From: Quillaja saponaria
Taxonomy: Eukaryota; Streptophyta; Magnoliopsida; Fabales; Quillajaceae
DNA: 64,000 nucleotides
Assembly (NCBI GenBank): GCA_029379385.1
Contig: CM055608.1
Location: forward strand, 19,280,350-19,344,349
Direction of reading: 5' to 3'
Shown: piece after piece, positions 34,050-46,882 of the stretch
How positions within the stretch are numbered: the stretch's first letter is position 1
Layout: every line of letters begins with the position of its first letter
The notes under the pieces: model-generated
What the model saw: only the letters and a program-made list of their open reading frames with translations
What the model was told of the DNA's origin: nothing
Databases searched by the model: none
Program-made: the position numbers and the translations under genes

Positions 34050-35345
34050 ATTATTGTACCATCTGATTTAGAGTTAAGGAGAAAGATTCTTGAAATAGCT
34101 CACTGTTTATTATATGTCATGCATCCTAGTTCTTCTAAAATGTACTAGGATTTGAGGAAATTTTATTAGTAGGATGGTATGAAGAAAGATATAGCTGATT
34201 TTGTGTCAAGGTGTTTTGTGTGTCAACAAGTGAAAGCTGAGCATCAGAGACCTACAGGGATGTTGTAAAAGCTATATATTCTAGAATGGAAGTGGGAAAA
34301 AGTTATTATGGACTTCGTATTAGGACTCCCTATGACTTTTAGGGGTTTTGATTCCATTTGGATGATTATGGATCATTTAACGAAGTTCGTAAATTTTCTT
34401 CCAGTGAAGACTACTTATTCAACACATCAGTATGCGAAGTTATATCTGGATGAGATTGTCTTGTTACATGGAGTATCAGTTTTTATTATTTTTGACTGGG
34501 GTGCTCAGTTTATTACAATGTTATGGAAGTGTTTTTAGGAGGCTCTTGGTACTCAATTATTGTTCAGTATAGCATTTCATCTGCAAACTGATGGTAAGTC
34601 TGAGAGAACTATGCAGACTTTGAAAGATATGTTACGAGCATGTGTCATGGACTTTAAAGGTAGTTGGGATCAACATCTTCCATTGATGAAGTTTGCTTAT
34701 AATAACAGCTTTTATAGTAGCATTCAAATGGCACCATTTGAAGCATTATATAGTAGGAAATGCCGATCTCCAGTTAGATGGTTTGAGACGGGAGAACATC
34801 AATTGTTGGGACTAGAGTTGATTTAGAATGCTATAGAGAAGGTTCAGGTAATTCGTGATAGGTTATGAACAATTCATGGCAAACAAAAGTCATATGCGGA
34901 TAAGACAGTTAGAATTTGAAGTAGGTGATCACGTATTCTTGAAGGTTTCTCCTTTTAAGGGGACCACGAGATTTGGTAGGAAAGGCAAGTTGAGTCCAAG
35001 ATTCATCAGACTTTTTCAAATCTTGGAAAAGATTTAAGCAATAGTGTACAGATTGGCATTATCTCGGATTTAGACAGAGTACATCCAGTGTTTCATGTAT
35101 TGATGCTTCAGAAGTATCTATTGGATGAGTCGCATGTTTTATGAATGCAAGAGTTTCAAATTGATAAGAATCGCACATATGAGGAACAACTAATGGCCAT
35201 CATTGATAGACAAGTCTGTAAATTTTGATCAAAGGTTATTTCTTCTGTAAAAGTTTTATGGCAACATCATGGTAAAAGTGAAGCCACTTGGGAATCTGAA
35301 AGTGTAATGAAAGAATGATATCCGTATTTATTTGAATAATACAGG
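34050..35345 (+). pseudogene. Element B integrase with chromodomain-like tail, decayed
   Basis: The HHCC zinc finger is visible (H...H, then [19 protein letters not shown]). The core is open in pieces: IMDFVLGLPMTFRGFDSIWM (first catalytic Asp at MDFV), WMIMDHLTKFVNFLPVKTTY, IFDWGAQFITMLWK (second region, DRGAQF type mutated), HLQTDGKSERTMQTLKDMLR (Glu present), MAPFEALYSRKCRSPVRWFE. The tail VKVLWQHHGKSEATWESES near 35260-35300 is the chromovirus C-terminal block. Several TAG stops. Confidence 0.8.
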
Positions 35346-35412
35346 TAAACAATATATCTTTAGAACTTTTTCTCTTGAAATTCGGGAAAAATTTCTTTTA
35401 AGGGAGGAAGAT

Positions 35413-38104
35413 TGTTATAACCCAATATTCTAATGGGGGTATTAAAATGTTGTATGTAAATTATCGTTATTACGTAAATACTAAACTTTCATGAAGTAAA
35501 TTAAAATAAGAAAGTATTTGTATATATATATAGGTAAATTTAAAGTCTATCACCTTATTGGTTGACTAGGACTTAGATTGTTATTTTATGAAAATGGTAT
35601 TAATAAGTAAATTAGAGCATTTATGCATACAATGAGTTAGAGACCAATAATTGTATATATATTACATATATTTTTGGATCAATTAGAACCACAAGTAAGA
35701 GGATTGACTTTGACCCTTAATCCTTTGTCTTATACACTTTATCTCCTTCTTTTTGTTCACCGCCATTCTTGCTTCCATTTTAGCCAAGTACTTTCCTCCT
35801 ATCTTCCTTCTAGGAATCAGTTTGGGCTTGCTGAAAAAGATTTAAGGGCAGTAGAGTTCCTTTTGTGTTATGGCCGATTGAAGGTAGGATGTAATCCTTC
35901 TTTCCTTTTCCTTGTCTGTCTTGTTTTCTTCCCTTGGTATGGTTGGTTTTGTGCTTTGTTTTATACCATGAATTCTCTACCATGTTCAAATGAAAGTTTA
36001 CCTATAATTTCTCAAGATTTTAGGTGTAAGGTGTGTGGTTGTTTATGAACTGGTGTGTATTATTCAAAGGAAAAGAGGGTAAAGTAACCGGGCTGTTTTA
36101 GTCTTTTTCCCCTATTTTGAGGAAGGGAGCAGTAACTTGAAATATTGCAGGAATTCCATATTTCAGCTAAGTTAATCCATCCTAGAATCCTACTCTTTTT
36201 TTTTAATTCAAAATAGGAAGTATGGTGGATTGGAGTTGTGCAGTAGTGCTGCCCTTTTTTTTTTTGTTAAGTTGGTCATGGGTATAGTTGTTGCTTGGAC
36301 GTGTGTTTTGTTGGAGGAGGATGGTTGACCAAAAACTTGGTTGTTATGTCTTGTATATATATATATATTTCTCAGATAACCATGTATGAAATGGTTGAGT
36401 AAGAGGTGTTAACACAATAACTTAATGGTGTAATTAAGTAAAATAACAAAGTTTAACTCTTAAGGAATTCTATTAGTTTAGTTGTTGTAAGTAAACTAAT
36501 TATTAATAATTAGAGAAGTAAGTTAAAGATTAGTTAAATTTAAGTTAAACGTATAAACAAGAGTTAAGGAAAAACAAGAGGGTTATTTGAATTAGTAAAG
36601 AATAGTCTATAATATAGTTATATTTAAAATAAGGAATGGACAACTCCAACTTTTAATTAACTTTATGTAACTAATTCAAGTTTTATTAAAATTCAAACAT
36701 GATTAATAGAAAGAATTATAAAAAATAAAATAAATTATATTAATGATATTGGTAAGGTATATGCATTCTAGATAATGGACTAAAAGAGTATGAGAATTCG
36801 TATGTTATTGTATATAGAGGTTGGTTTATATAAGTCTTATTAGTTAAATAGTGAATTGAGAACTATGGAATTAGCTAAGAAATGATTATTTCTAATAATA
36901 TTTGAATTTATGATTTTTAATTCTGGATCTTATCAAGGATAATCCAACACCTTTGCAGACTAGATAAGTAGGCGAATCACATCCTTGACCTTTGTGAGTG
37001 AATTATTTGCACTTTGGTAGTTAGATTATTATGTGCAATTATATGTATATTTAAAATGATGTGCTATATTGAAAAATAAACAAGTACAATATTTAAGTGA
37101 TTTAATTGAATTATATTGTCTGATATTGCTCGTGGTTGATAAGGGCTATCAAAGTGAAATTTTTTTTGAGAAATGATTTTTATTTTCAAAAGTGAAATCT
37201 AGGTGCACCTAGGATACTCAGATTTGAAATTAAGAGATATTCTGATTCTGATAAATGTTTTAAAAATTTGAGTGCTCAGTCCTAGTGGGATGGATTATGT
37301 ACAGAGATAAATTTGTTGTGCGAGTACGTAAATGCTTGGTAGGGGATAATGCTGTTGTGCAGGGCTGAGTTACTTGTTAGCTCTTTACTTGCTTTGTATG
37401 TCTCAATTGCTTTGTTGAAATTTTGAACTCCGAATATTGAATTGAATTATATATGCTGTGAAATATGTGAATCGTGCCTATATGATAATTACAAGTACGT
37501 ACATGTGCAATTAAATTTAGACATGAGATTATTCAGTGATATATGTGTATGATGTGTTGTGTGATGCTGGTACCCTCAAGTACGTGATTTACTCACTTAG
37601 TCCTTGTGACTCACCCTTTCCTCTATTGTTATTTTTTTCCGTATCTGGAAATCACATTTCATTGTGTCAGGACTTGCTACCTGCCGACACTACTGTGACA
37701 AAGTGTATCTCAGAATCTCATATTTAAGGCTTAAAGGGCGATACTTACAGTCACTTAGGGTGTTATGCATCATTATATATATAATGAGTTAATTGTGTTA
37801 GTTTGATGTGTTGTTAGGAGCAAAGCTCCTTGGTGTATTGTGGATTATTATTAGTTTGTAAGTAGAGTTATCTACACATATTATTTGGCATGTTCCACTT
37901 TATATGAAATCTCTGCCAAATTTTCAACTATTACTATATGTTTAATAACCAGTTCATGATTTTATTTCAGTAAAGCTTTCTTAGTCTTAGCTGTAAACTG
38001 AAATTTGTTTAAGAGTCAATGATATATTGTAAATAGTTATTCAAGGTTACGGGGGATTGGCTATTCACTCCTCTGGCCAGTCATACTTTTCTAGGGGTGT
38101 GACA
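35413..38104 (+). repeat. Element B 3' LTR
   Basis: 2692 bp, same start and end as the 5' LTR. It follows the polypurine tract AGGGAGGAAGAT. The open frame 35674-36048 and the one at 37536-37727 are LTR sequence, not genes. Confidence 0.92.
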
Positions 38105-38109
38105 ATAGC

Positions 38110-38634
38110 ACAAGTGAGGTAGAATTTGTTGACTGCACAAAGTCTACAAAAGAGCTACGCATATTATAGAAGAAGACCGTTAAGTTTTGAAGTTAGAGAT
38201 CATGTTTTTCTTAAAGTTACGCTTGGTCTCGCTAAAGGGAATTTTGGTAGAAAACTTAGTCTGAGATATATAGGATCATTCGAGGTACTTGAGAAGATAG
38301 GACTGGTAGTGTATCGAATTGCGTTACCACCTAACTTGTCAAACTTGCATGATGTATATCATGTATCGAGATTTAAGAAGTACATATCAGATCCAACGCA
38401 TGCAATTTCATACAAACCGACAGAGATTCGAGATAATCTAGAGGTAAAGGTTCAACCTGTAAAGAATTTAGATTGGACAAATGGGGAATTAGGAGTTTTC
38501 TTTGGTAAAACTGGCATGGAAAGGTGATATGGATGAGGTGCTAGAAATGCTAAGATGATATGAGAGAAACATATCTCAAGTTGTTTGAAGTGGAGTGAAT
38601 TTTGTTCAAAACTCCCAAATTAGAGAAGGAGTAC
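38110..38634 (+). pseudogene. Element A integrase C-terminus and 3' untranslated tail
   Basis: Reading from the left part (...GTAATAGC) directly into CACAAGTGAGG restores the integrase frame: LLTAQSLQKSYAYYRRRPLS, FEVRDHVFLKVT, LRYIGSFEVLEKIGLVVYRI, LHDVYHVSRFKKYISDPTHA. The stretch is open for 133 codons to 38527 and then runs to the purine-rich tract before the 3' LTR (38635). Confidence 0.85.
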
Positions 38635-40506
38635 TGTAACATCCTTAGGGAAATTGCACATGGAGTGTGAAGTACACAACTAGTTTTAAAATGTACTTGT
38701 ACAAAAGTCCACTTTGATTGATTTGTAACAGGAGTAAAAATTTTATTTTGTGGCATGAAAAATGATTGATTGAATAAAAGGGAATAAATGTCACATTGTT
38801 TTTGGAAAATTTATTATTTTATTACATAGGAATTTAATTGCATATATGTTTTTGCATGAAAATGAGGGTATAAGGGTAATTGAGAAAAGAATATAAGAAA
38901 AGATGTAATTGCCTTAGTGTTTTTTTTAGTGAAGGAAAAAGAATATAAGAAAAAATAAGAAGTGAATTATTACTTTAATGTGAAGTATTAATTGAGAAAA
39001 ATTATTTGTACATGAATAATCTATAATTTTGAGGAATTAATGAATTAATTGAGAAAAATAGGTATTAGTAAAATAATTGAGGATTAAATTATTTTAGGAT
39101 TAATTTGAGGTAATTAGTATTTTAGGAATGATATTATGAATAATTACTACGAAAAATTCATGAAATGAAAATTGGAGAGAAAAGGATGAAATTAAAAGAG
39201 TAATAATGGAGGACTTAATTGAATAGAGGGGAAAACTTTACATTTAATGCAAGCCCACGGTTTTCTACAAACAGTGAATTTCTTAGTGTTAGCTTTCCAA
39301 TTAAGCTACCTAAATGTGTATATATATATATGTTATGATAAAGGGAAAACCGGCCATAGCTACAAGAAAGTGAGAAAAATTGATTTTCTTGCAAACCAAG
39401 TGGCAAATTGAGCTGAAACTTTGAGGGTAGATTCAATTGAGGGTGAGGAATATGGATTTGGGATTAAATGTAAGATCAAAGCTCGGGAAGGAGGAGTTTC
39501 CAACCAAGCCGAAGTTGGAAAGAGAAACAATAAGAATTTTTGGTCTTGTGTTAAGTCTGTTGAGGTTTTAGTAATTTTATGGGAATTATATGATTATTTA
39601 TATTGATTTGTGTTGAAATTGATGAATTTTGGGGTGGAAAACAAAGGAGGCCAAGAGGTTGTTTTTGTGTTGCCCTTGGACTCAAGGTACTTTTGAAGAG
39701 ATTTAGACCCTAAACTTTGAATTTGTGACCCGAACTTGTGGAGTGGACTCGAATTTTGGCTTAGACCAAGAACTGTATTGGACTATGTGTATGTGCTCAA
39801 AATTGTGGACATTTAGACCATGGTAAGGAGGAACAAATTCGGTGGTTGATTTTGGAGTATTGTGATACAAGCAGATATATATGTGTATTATGTGAAAATG
39901 TGTATTTTTGGTGTGCGTGTGTGCATATAATTTCTTTTCTACCTTCTTAAAACTTTACCCTGAGCATGCATTTGACATTTGTAAAATTCTTGATGAATTG
40001 TGATAAAAATCCATGCATGTGAATTGTGAAAATTGTAAGGGTTGTGTGACTGAGGGTCATTATGAAATATGTATTTGGACTGGTTGGTGTGAATTGATAA
40101 AGGTGCTTGTGTCACTGAAGAGCTAGTGTTATGTGTGTCACAAGATAGCCAATGCAGTGAAAGTATGACTCTGTGTCGTAGCTCTACTCTGGGATCTAAG
40201 ACTAGTAGGAGGTCGAAACCCTTGAGTACTCAGTAAGCTTGATTTAGCTGGGGATGTTCCTTGATAGGCTAGCAACCAGTGGATAGTTGAATGGATTAAT
40301 TCTTGTCAATCACATGCATGCACTTCATAACTCTTATTTTATAAAATGAGACTATTATATATTTTTAAAACTGTGTATATGTATTTGTTAAGATTTTTGC
40401 CTCATTGTCTTATAAAATGGTGTCTCATATTGATTTACAAAGAGATATGGCAGTACTTGTATGGTAGCACGATGTGATGGTAGTACAATAGTTAGGGTTG
40501 TGTACA
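38635..40506 (+). repeat. Element A 3' LTR, first part
   Basis: Starts TGTAACATCCTTAGGG and parallels 17300-19159 plus 23791-23850. It is interrupted by element D right after TTGTGTACA (40498-40506). Confidence 0.85.
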
Positions 40507-41808
40507 TGATAACTCTATAAAATAGAGTTATTTCACTATACTTTTAATTCCTTTTTCGTTCTAAATCCTAGACTTTAGACTTAGAATGTTAAGTGTTTTG
40601 GCTATTCTAGGTTGTATTTTATAGAGTTTTAATATAATTAGGGATATTTTTTTATAATTTTTACTGGCTAATATATTTTAAGTGTCTTTGCAATATCCTA
40701 ATTGAAGAAGAAAATGAAAGCATTGAAGGTTAGCGCTGCAGTGCCTAGGAATATAGAGCCGTGATTCATAAAGGATATTTTGACAATCAAACAGACAGCC
40801 CTGCACTGTGGCATGACCATATTTGAGCCGTGGTACTGTTAAACTAGAAGTTTCATAATAAGGCAGAAAGCTACACATTGCAGCGCAACGCTCATCCAGC
40901 ACACGCCGAAGCATCCCAATTCAAAGCTGCCCAAAATTTAGATAGAGACCAATCCTCTGCAATACAGGTAGGCTAAAGTCGCGTTGGCAGAAGACAAAGA
41001 CGACTTCGTAAATAATCAAAGAAGATGGTGCCGCATCGCCTAACATCATGAAGCTGTGGCATGACCGATTAGAATCTGAAATGGACTATATAGAAGCCTA
41101 GGTGCTGCAGCACTAAGGAAGGCCATGCTGCTACACCATTACATACTTTAGAGAATTCCTAGTTTAGTTGAACTAAGGTCAAATGGTCTATATAATGAGG
41201 TGAATGCTGAAATTTGAGTATATAACAGAGCTCATGTTATAGAATCCCTAAGGAGCCAGTGAAGACCCAGAGCCATGACAACTTCTAGTCTTCTAATCCC
41301 TTCTTGTTAATTTTTATTTTTTTTATAACTTATAATAGCTTTTCTTTTATGTTTGTGTTTTCTATTGTTAGTATGAAGTAGTCGTATTCTAGGGTTGCGA
41401 TTGAACTCACATGTAGCTGATGTGGCCTTAGTTTGGATTTAATGCATGCTTTAGTTTCAAATATTTGTGTTGCCTTAATCTTAATGCTTCTAATTAATTG
41501 ATTACCAGTTAGACTGATTAGAAATTATGGGATTGACTTGGAAGAGTTAATTTTGGGATTAGCCTTAGGCAATATAGCTTATGTTTGCATTGTTCATCTA
41601 AATTGGAAATTTTGATTTATTAAAGAGATAGGAATATACACTTTAGCCACAAGTAACCAGAATAAATTAGCTCTTAAAGAGTTTGTCTTAGGATAATTCT
41701 CATAGCAATATAGGGAATTAAACTAAGAAAAATATATAATGGCTAGACATAGAAATATGTTAATAATTGCTTAAGAAATCTGGGTGAATGATAAGTCTAT
41801 GAAATAGC
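40507..41808 (+). repeat. Element D 5' LTR, first part
   Basis: Matches 58439 to about 59680 in the 3' LTR (for example CTATTCTAGGTTGT, AGAGAATTCCTAGTTTAGTTGAACTA, GACAACTTCTAGTCTTCTAATCCCTT as spaced words). Ends at about GCTTAAGAAATCTGGGTGAA, where element E begins. Confidence 0.8.
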
Positions 41809-43108
41809 CTTATTACATGTCCTTTTTATTCATATTATTTGCTAAGTTATTGAGTTTTAGTTTAATTGTTGCTTAGTTGAGTAATTTATTTTAAAGTATT
41901 GAATTCTAGTTGAGTATGTTTAGGATTTAGCCTTTAACTAGGCATCGAGCGCTACAGCCACAGAAAAGGTGTGCTACAAAGCCCAAAATAGTTCAACCTA
42001 GGCGCCAAAAAAGCAGTGCCTATAAGCCAGGGACAGTAGCATCCAATGCCTAGGCACCAAAAAAGTAGTGCCTAGGCGGTTAACAGTGATATCCACTCTA
42101 AATTTCAGTGCCTAGGCACCATAACTTCAATGTAGAGGTGCCAACTCAATTCCTATTCCATTGAATTGTTTTTGAGGGTTTTGAACCCTATTTAAAGATG
42201 TTTATATTAGGGACTATACACATATTAAGTTTAGCTAAGAAAGTTTAAAGTTTAGAGGCATTAAGAGTGTAAGGAGCAAGAAGAGCTTGGGGATGTTTAA
42301 CGATTTAAGCTTGACAATCATCGATTTTATTCATTCTACTATTTCCTTTCCTTGTTTTTATTTGATGTTTTCTTTATATGAATCCATGTTTATACTAAGT
42401 AGCATGGAGTAGTTTCCTTTCTTAGAATTGTAATGGAACTTAACGTGTAACTTGGATTTATATAGTTTATTGATTGCTTAGGGTTTGGTACGTAAGTTAT
42501 TTACCTTATTCTATGTTTATGCTTCTAATTGATTGACCATCTTTTAGATTGATGGGGTAACTAAGAGGAACCTTGATGAAGGAAATTTAGGTTTAGCCTT
42601 GAATAAGATAACACTTGTTTGAATTCATTCACATATTTTTTTGAATTTGATTTGTATGTAATATAGAAATATACCTCCATACCTTGTGTAGCCATTGTTA
42701 GGTCTATTCTTAATGAGTATAGCTTAACTCAATTCTCATAGAAATATAGTGAATTGGTTAAGTTAGATATTATTATAAGCAATTTGAAATATGCTTATAA
42801 TTGAATGAGAACCCTAGGTTAATAATTCGGTATCACAACTGAGCATGATAAGATAATAATAATCCAAGTGAGTGTTAAGGGAAGTTTTAATTCTAGGTTT
42901 TCTCCATTTCATTCTTACCTTTGCTTACTTTAATTTTGTTTAGTTAAAAAATATCAATCTCAAAGTTCATTCTTTTGGATAAAATTAGGATTAGTACATT
43001 TTAGTACTTAAACAATTACTAGATATAATTCCTTGTGGGAACGATCTCTAATTACACTTTATTACTTAGTCACGATACATGCACTTGCATGGTAAATCTA
43101 ACAAGTTT
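41809..43108 (+). repeat. Element E 5' LTR, with GCCTAGGC palindromes
   Basis: Starts TGATAAGTCTATG and ends AAATCTAACA. Zone 41935-42125 has repeated (G/T)(T/C)GCCTAGGC(G/A)CC(A/G)-type palindromes. Downstream blocks match the solo LTR at 8819-10080 and the 3' LTR. Confidence 0.8.
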
Positions 43109-43239
43109 TTGACACCACTGTTGGGGAATTAGTCTAACATTGATAATATTAGTACTAGCCAATTTTAGTTTTAAATCAAATATTTTTTTCCTATATATAT
43201 ATAAATATATATATATTTATTTATTCATTTCGTTTACTA

Positions 43240-43920
43240 TTTGTATTGTGAGGTACATTGAAGATGTGCATTGAATGACTCATCTTATATTTTATTTAAT
43301 TTGACTTGGAATCATTCTAAGAGGCTTGGGAGATGTTCAACTATTTGATGAGCACGTGTCTAAATCACAACCAACCAAAATGGCTTAATCTCTATATATT
43401 TTATTATGCTTTGCGTGAAAGGACTTGAAAAGTGGATGATAGGCTAGCTGGTGAAGCGTTTATGAATCTAAAAGAGGGTAAAGCCTATGAGATGTTGGAG
43501 ACCTTGGCTTATCCTATCTTTTTTAAGAGTGAATCTACACCATATGAGGGTGAGCTTACACCAAGAAAGGAGAAAATAGAGATGTCTCAAGAATTGGTAT
43601 AAAATTACATTCCTACATATATTAACTTTGTAGATGAAGAATCACATGAGGAAGTCCATGGTACCTAACTTATTGAGCCTAATTTGGTTATAGAAAAAGA
43701 AGCCCATGACGAAATCCAAGATTACCAAATTAGTGAACCTCAATTGGATATAGAAGGAGAATCTTATAATGAGGAAGCAACTCATGACTTGATCTTAGAA
43801 GAAAAACCACAACCTCTTGAGTCTAAGTTAGCCACTAAAGAGAACAACTATGAAGATCTTATGTAGTCAACTCTTCCTCCTCCACCACTATCTTTAGCAT
43901 CTTACCTTTACACATACTAA
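43240..43920 (+). pseudogene. Element E gag remnant
   Basis: Words EAWEMFNYLMSTCLNHNQPK, WLNLYIFYYALRERT, then DDRLAGEAFMNLKEGKAYEM and LETLAYP match Athila/Ogre gag ('..W..FK.LL..CP.HG...W.....FY.GL.......D..AGG.....S..EAYELLE..A'). An acidic 60-codon stretch (EAHDEIQDYQISEPQLDIEG, 43684-43866) follows. Protease and all of pol are missing. Confidence 0.7.
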
Positions 43921-45406
43921 GCAAGATTTCAACATGTGATGTTGAGAGCATATGCCAAGTACTTATAAATATTGCCAAGCTTGAGGGCATCTTAAATCAA
44001 GACCCATATATAGTGTTATGTGACACTTACTGTGGGAGGAAGTTGTTTGTTTATGAGCACTTTTTTAATAGTCAATCCGATGACTATAAATGAAGTGCAT
44101 CTTGGTAAGGAACCCAAATTTTTAATTTTTAATTTTTAAATTTTAAATTTTGTTTTAGTTTTTAGTCGGAATTCTCTCATTAAGATTTGTTTATTTTTGA
44201 AGGTTTATCATTTTTTACCTCCTACAAACTTAGATGCTTTTAACAAGGCCAATGATTAGTGAGCTTTCCATCATACTTCAATGCCAAGGAGTCTTTCTAT
44301 CCTCATCTTTTATTTATTTTACACATTAAGACAATGTTAGTCTTAAGTTTGGGAGGGTTTTATTAATGTACTTGTGTTTTTATATTGTTAGTTAGCTATG
44401 ATATTATTATGCTTTTATGATGAAATAATCTCATCATACGATAATATTTTAGTTCTTATGTGATTTTTAACATTCATGTTAAATTCTTGAGTTAGTAGCA
44501 TTGTAAGATATGATTTCCAACATATACTATGCACTTGATATTTTTCTTGGGATTGTGTTGCTTATTTAGAGACCATTTATATTTAGGAAGTTCATATTTA
44601 GTTGGGAACCTTATAATATGTTTGATTCTCTCTTAAGGCGAAATCCTAGACAAAACTAAGTTAGGGACATGATTTAGGCCATCTTTGGACAATTTGAGCC
44701 TTTTTTAGCTTGCCATAATTTATATTATCCCTAGTTACCCCATTGAGCCTATATTGCCTTTTGTTTGACAACCACAAAATTTAACCATTCATTTAGATTC
44801 TAGTTTTGGACCTTACTCATAAGCATGTTGATCATTCGATGAATATATTTGTGCCTTTTAATCACCCCTATGTTCATAATAAAAAAAAAAAGTTTGGGGA
44901 TGTGACAAGAGTTGAAATAAGAAAAGGCAAAAGAAAAAGACAAGCAAAATAGAAAAAGACATGAAGTGGTGGAAAAGAAAAGAGTATGCCAAATGTGTAT
45001 TACTTGGGTGGTGAAAGGAGCTCTTCAAGAGCTAGTGTGATTTATGTGCTTAGGATAACTTGAGCCTTAAAATTTCCTTATCATACCGTTACCTTAGCCT
45101 ACATTACAAGCTTTAATAAGACCTATTGATCATTGACTTAATGGAGTTTATATTAATGGAGAGAGAAGGATTTAAAAAATAAACTAATGGAGTTTGAGTG
45201 CTAAGTTTGATTTACTTAGACATAAACTTATCCAAATTGCATGCATTCCTCGTTAAAAGATTATATACACACACATTAAAAATCCATATGAATTTGTTGC
45301 TTGCTCTTGAATTGAAGCATGAATTTGAATGATAGCTGTGGTTGATTTTTAGTTAAAGGTCATGTGAAAGTTTTGAGAGCATGTTAGGGATTTCATTATG
45401 TTAGTG
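43921..45406 (+). other. Element E 3' UTR-like non-coding region
   Basis: Contains ACAATGTTAGTCTTAAGTTTGGGAGG (as spaced words, about 44331-44356) and AAGTTTGGGGATG (44891), which resemble Athila 3' UTR and polypurine features. Parts parallel D's 57700-58240. No coding blocks. Confidence 0.55.
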
Positions 45407-46882
45407 TGATGCATTTTTGGCAATGTATGAATCTTTTTATTCGTATTATTTGATAATTTATTGAATTTTAGTTTAATTATTGCTTAGTTGAGCCATTTGT
45501 TTCAAAGTATTTAATCCTAGTTGAGTATGCTTAGGATTTAGCTTTTAACTAGGAATTACATTTATTCTTAACTTAGTTTGGGTATTTTGAAGGTTTAATG
45601 TTTAAAGAAAACCTTTATTTTGTGTATTTTGAAGGTTTAATGCTTAAAGGAAATCCCTTTGAAGTTAAAGTAGAGTCAAACAAAAAATTCTTACACGTCA
45701 GGTGCCACGACTAAGGAAAATGAGCGTCGTATTGCCTAAAATCGTGCAAAAAGGCAACCATGAAGAGGAGTTTGGTGCCTACGCCAAAGAAAAGCAATGC
45801 CTAGGTGCCAGGGACAGTAGCATCCAATGCTTAGGCGCCTAATGGTGATCTCCACTCCGAATTTCAGTGCCTAGGTGCTGGCTCGATTATTAATCGAAGT
45901 TGACCTCTTTTTGAGGGTTTTGAAGTCTATTTAAAGAGGTTTATGTTAGGGAATACACACACACAAGTTTAGTTAAGAAAGTGTAGAGTTTAAAGGCATC
46001 AAGAGTGCATGAAGTAAGAGGAGTTTGGGGATGTTTGAAGATTGAAGCCTAATAACTATTGATTTTCTTTATTATACTCATTCCTTTCCTTGTGTTTATT
46101 TGATGTTTTCTTTATATGAATTCATTTTTATACTAAGTAGCATAGAGTAGTTTCTTTTCTCGGAATGTAATGGAACTCGATTCCATTGTGGAAGACATTA
46201 TTTTTTCTAAAGAATCCACCATAATATATCTGATCCATATATAATATCATGAAAAATGGATACAAATTTTTGGCTGCTACTTAGTATCTGTAATAGGTCT
46301 GAAAATATATCAAAAAATATCAAATTTAGATATTTGTACCTTGTCGAAGTAAGGAACCGTGGTATATATGTTTGGAATAGATTCCATTTTGAAAGAGTTG
46401 ACAAAATGTAGCTTGGATATTTTGTTTATTGATTGCTTAAAGTTTAGTACATGAGTTATTTATCTTATTCTATGCTTTATGTTTCTAATTGATTGGCCAT
46501 CTTTTAGATTAATGGGGTAATTTAGAGGAACCTTGACGAAGAAAATCTAGGTTTAGTCTTGAAGAAGATAGCACTTGTTTGAATTCATTCACATGATAGT
46601 TTGAATTTGATTTGTATGTAGGATAGAAATATATCTCCATACCTTATGTAGCCATTGTTAGGTATATTCATAATGAGTATAGCTTAACTCAATTCTTAAA
46701 GAAACATAGTGAATTGGTTAAGTTAGATATTATTATAAGCAGTTAGAAAGATACTTATAATTGAATAAGAACCCTAGGTTAATAATTCAGTATCACAACT
46801 GAGTATGATAAGATAAGAATAATCCAAGTGAGTGTTGAGGAAGTTGTAATTCTAGGTTTTCTCCATTATATTCTTACGTTAA
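45407..46882 (+). repeat. Element E 3' LTR, 3'-truncated
   Basis: Parallels 41809-42930: CTTTTTATTC(G/A)TATTATTTG, TTAGTTGAG, GCCTAGGTGCC palindrome zone, TATACTAAGTAGCATGGAGTAG-type block. It carries about 220 bp (46180-46400) of extra sequence, absent from the 5' copy, that looks like a partial inverted repeat (GAATCCACCATAATATATC...). The truncation point is near ATTCTTACGTT. Confidence 0.7.

Larger units (their letters stand above)
27766..38104 (+). mobile_element. Element B: complete-length chromovirus (Ty3/gypsy), TSD ATAGC
   Basis: Perfect ATAGC duplications flank it (27761-27765, 38105-38109). LTRs are 27766-30377 and 35413-38104, both TGTTATAACCC...GGGTGTGACA. The primer-binding site AGTTGGTATTAGGGC (iMet type, mutated) starts at 30378, and the polypurine tract AGGGAGGAAGAT ends at 35412. 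Domain order gag-protease-RT-RNase H-integrase-chromodomain-like tail is complete, but every domain carries stops. The LTR pair differs by roughly 5-7 percent over the stretches I compared. It sits in the integrase gene of element A, in the same orientation. Confidence 0.92.
41809..46882 (+). mobile_element. Element E: internally deleted Athila relative nested in the 5' LTR of D
   Basis: The 5' LTR is 41809 to about 43108. The 3' LTR is about 45407-46882, truncated at its right end. The primer-binding site is a mutated form (TTTTTGACACCACTGTTGGG, 43110). The 2.3-kb interior has a gag remnant and a 3' UTR like that of D, but no pol or env. D's LTR resumes immediately after. The 3' LTR lacks the final ~230 bp of the 5' one, so the original right boundary and target duplication are lost. 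Confidence 0.75.
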
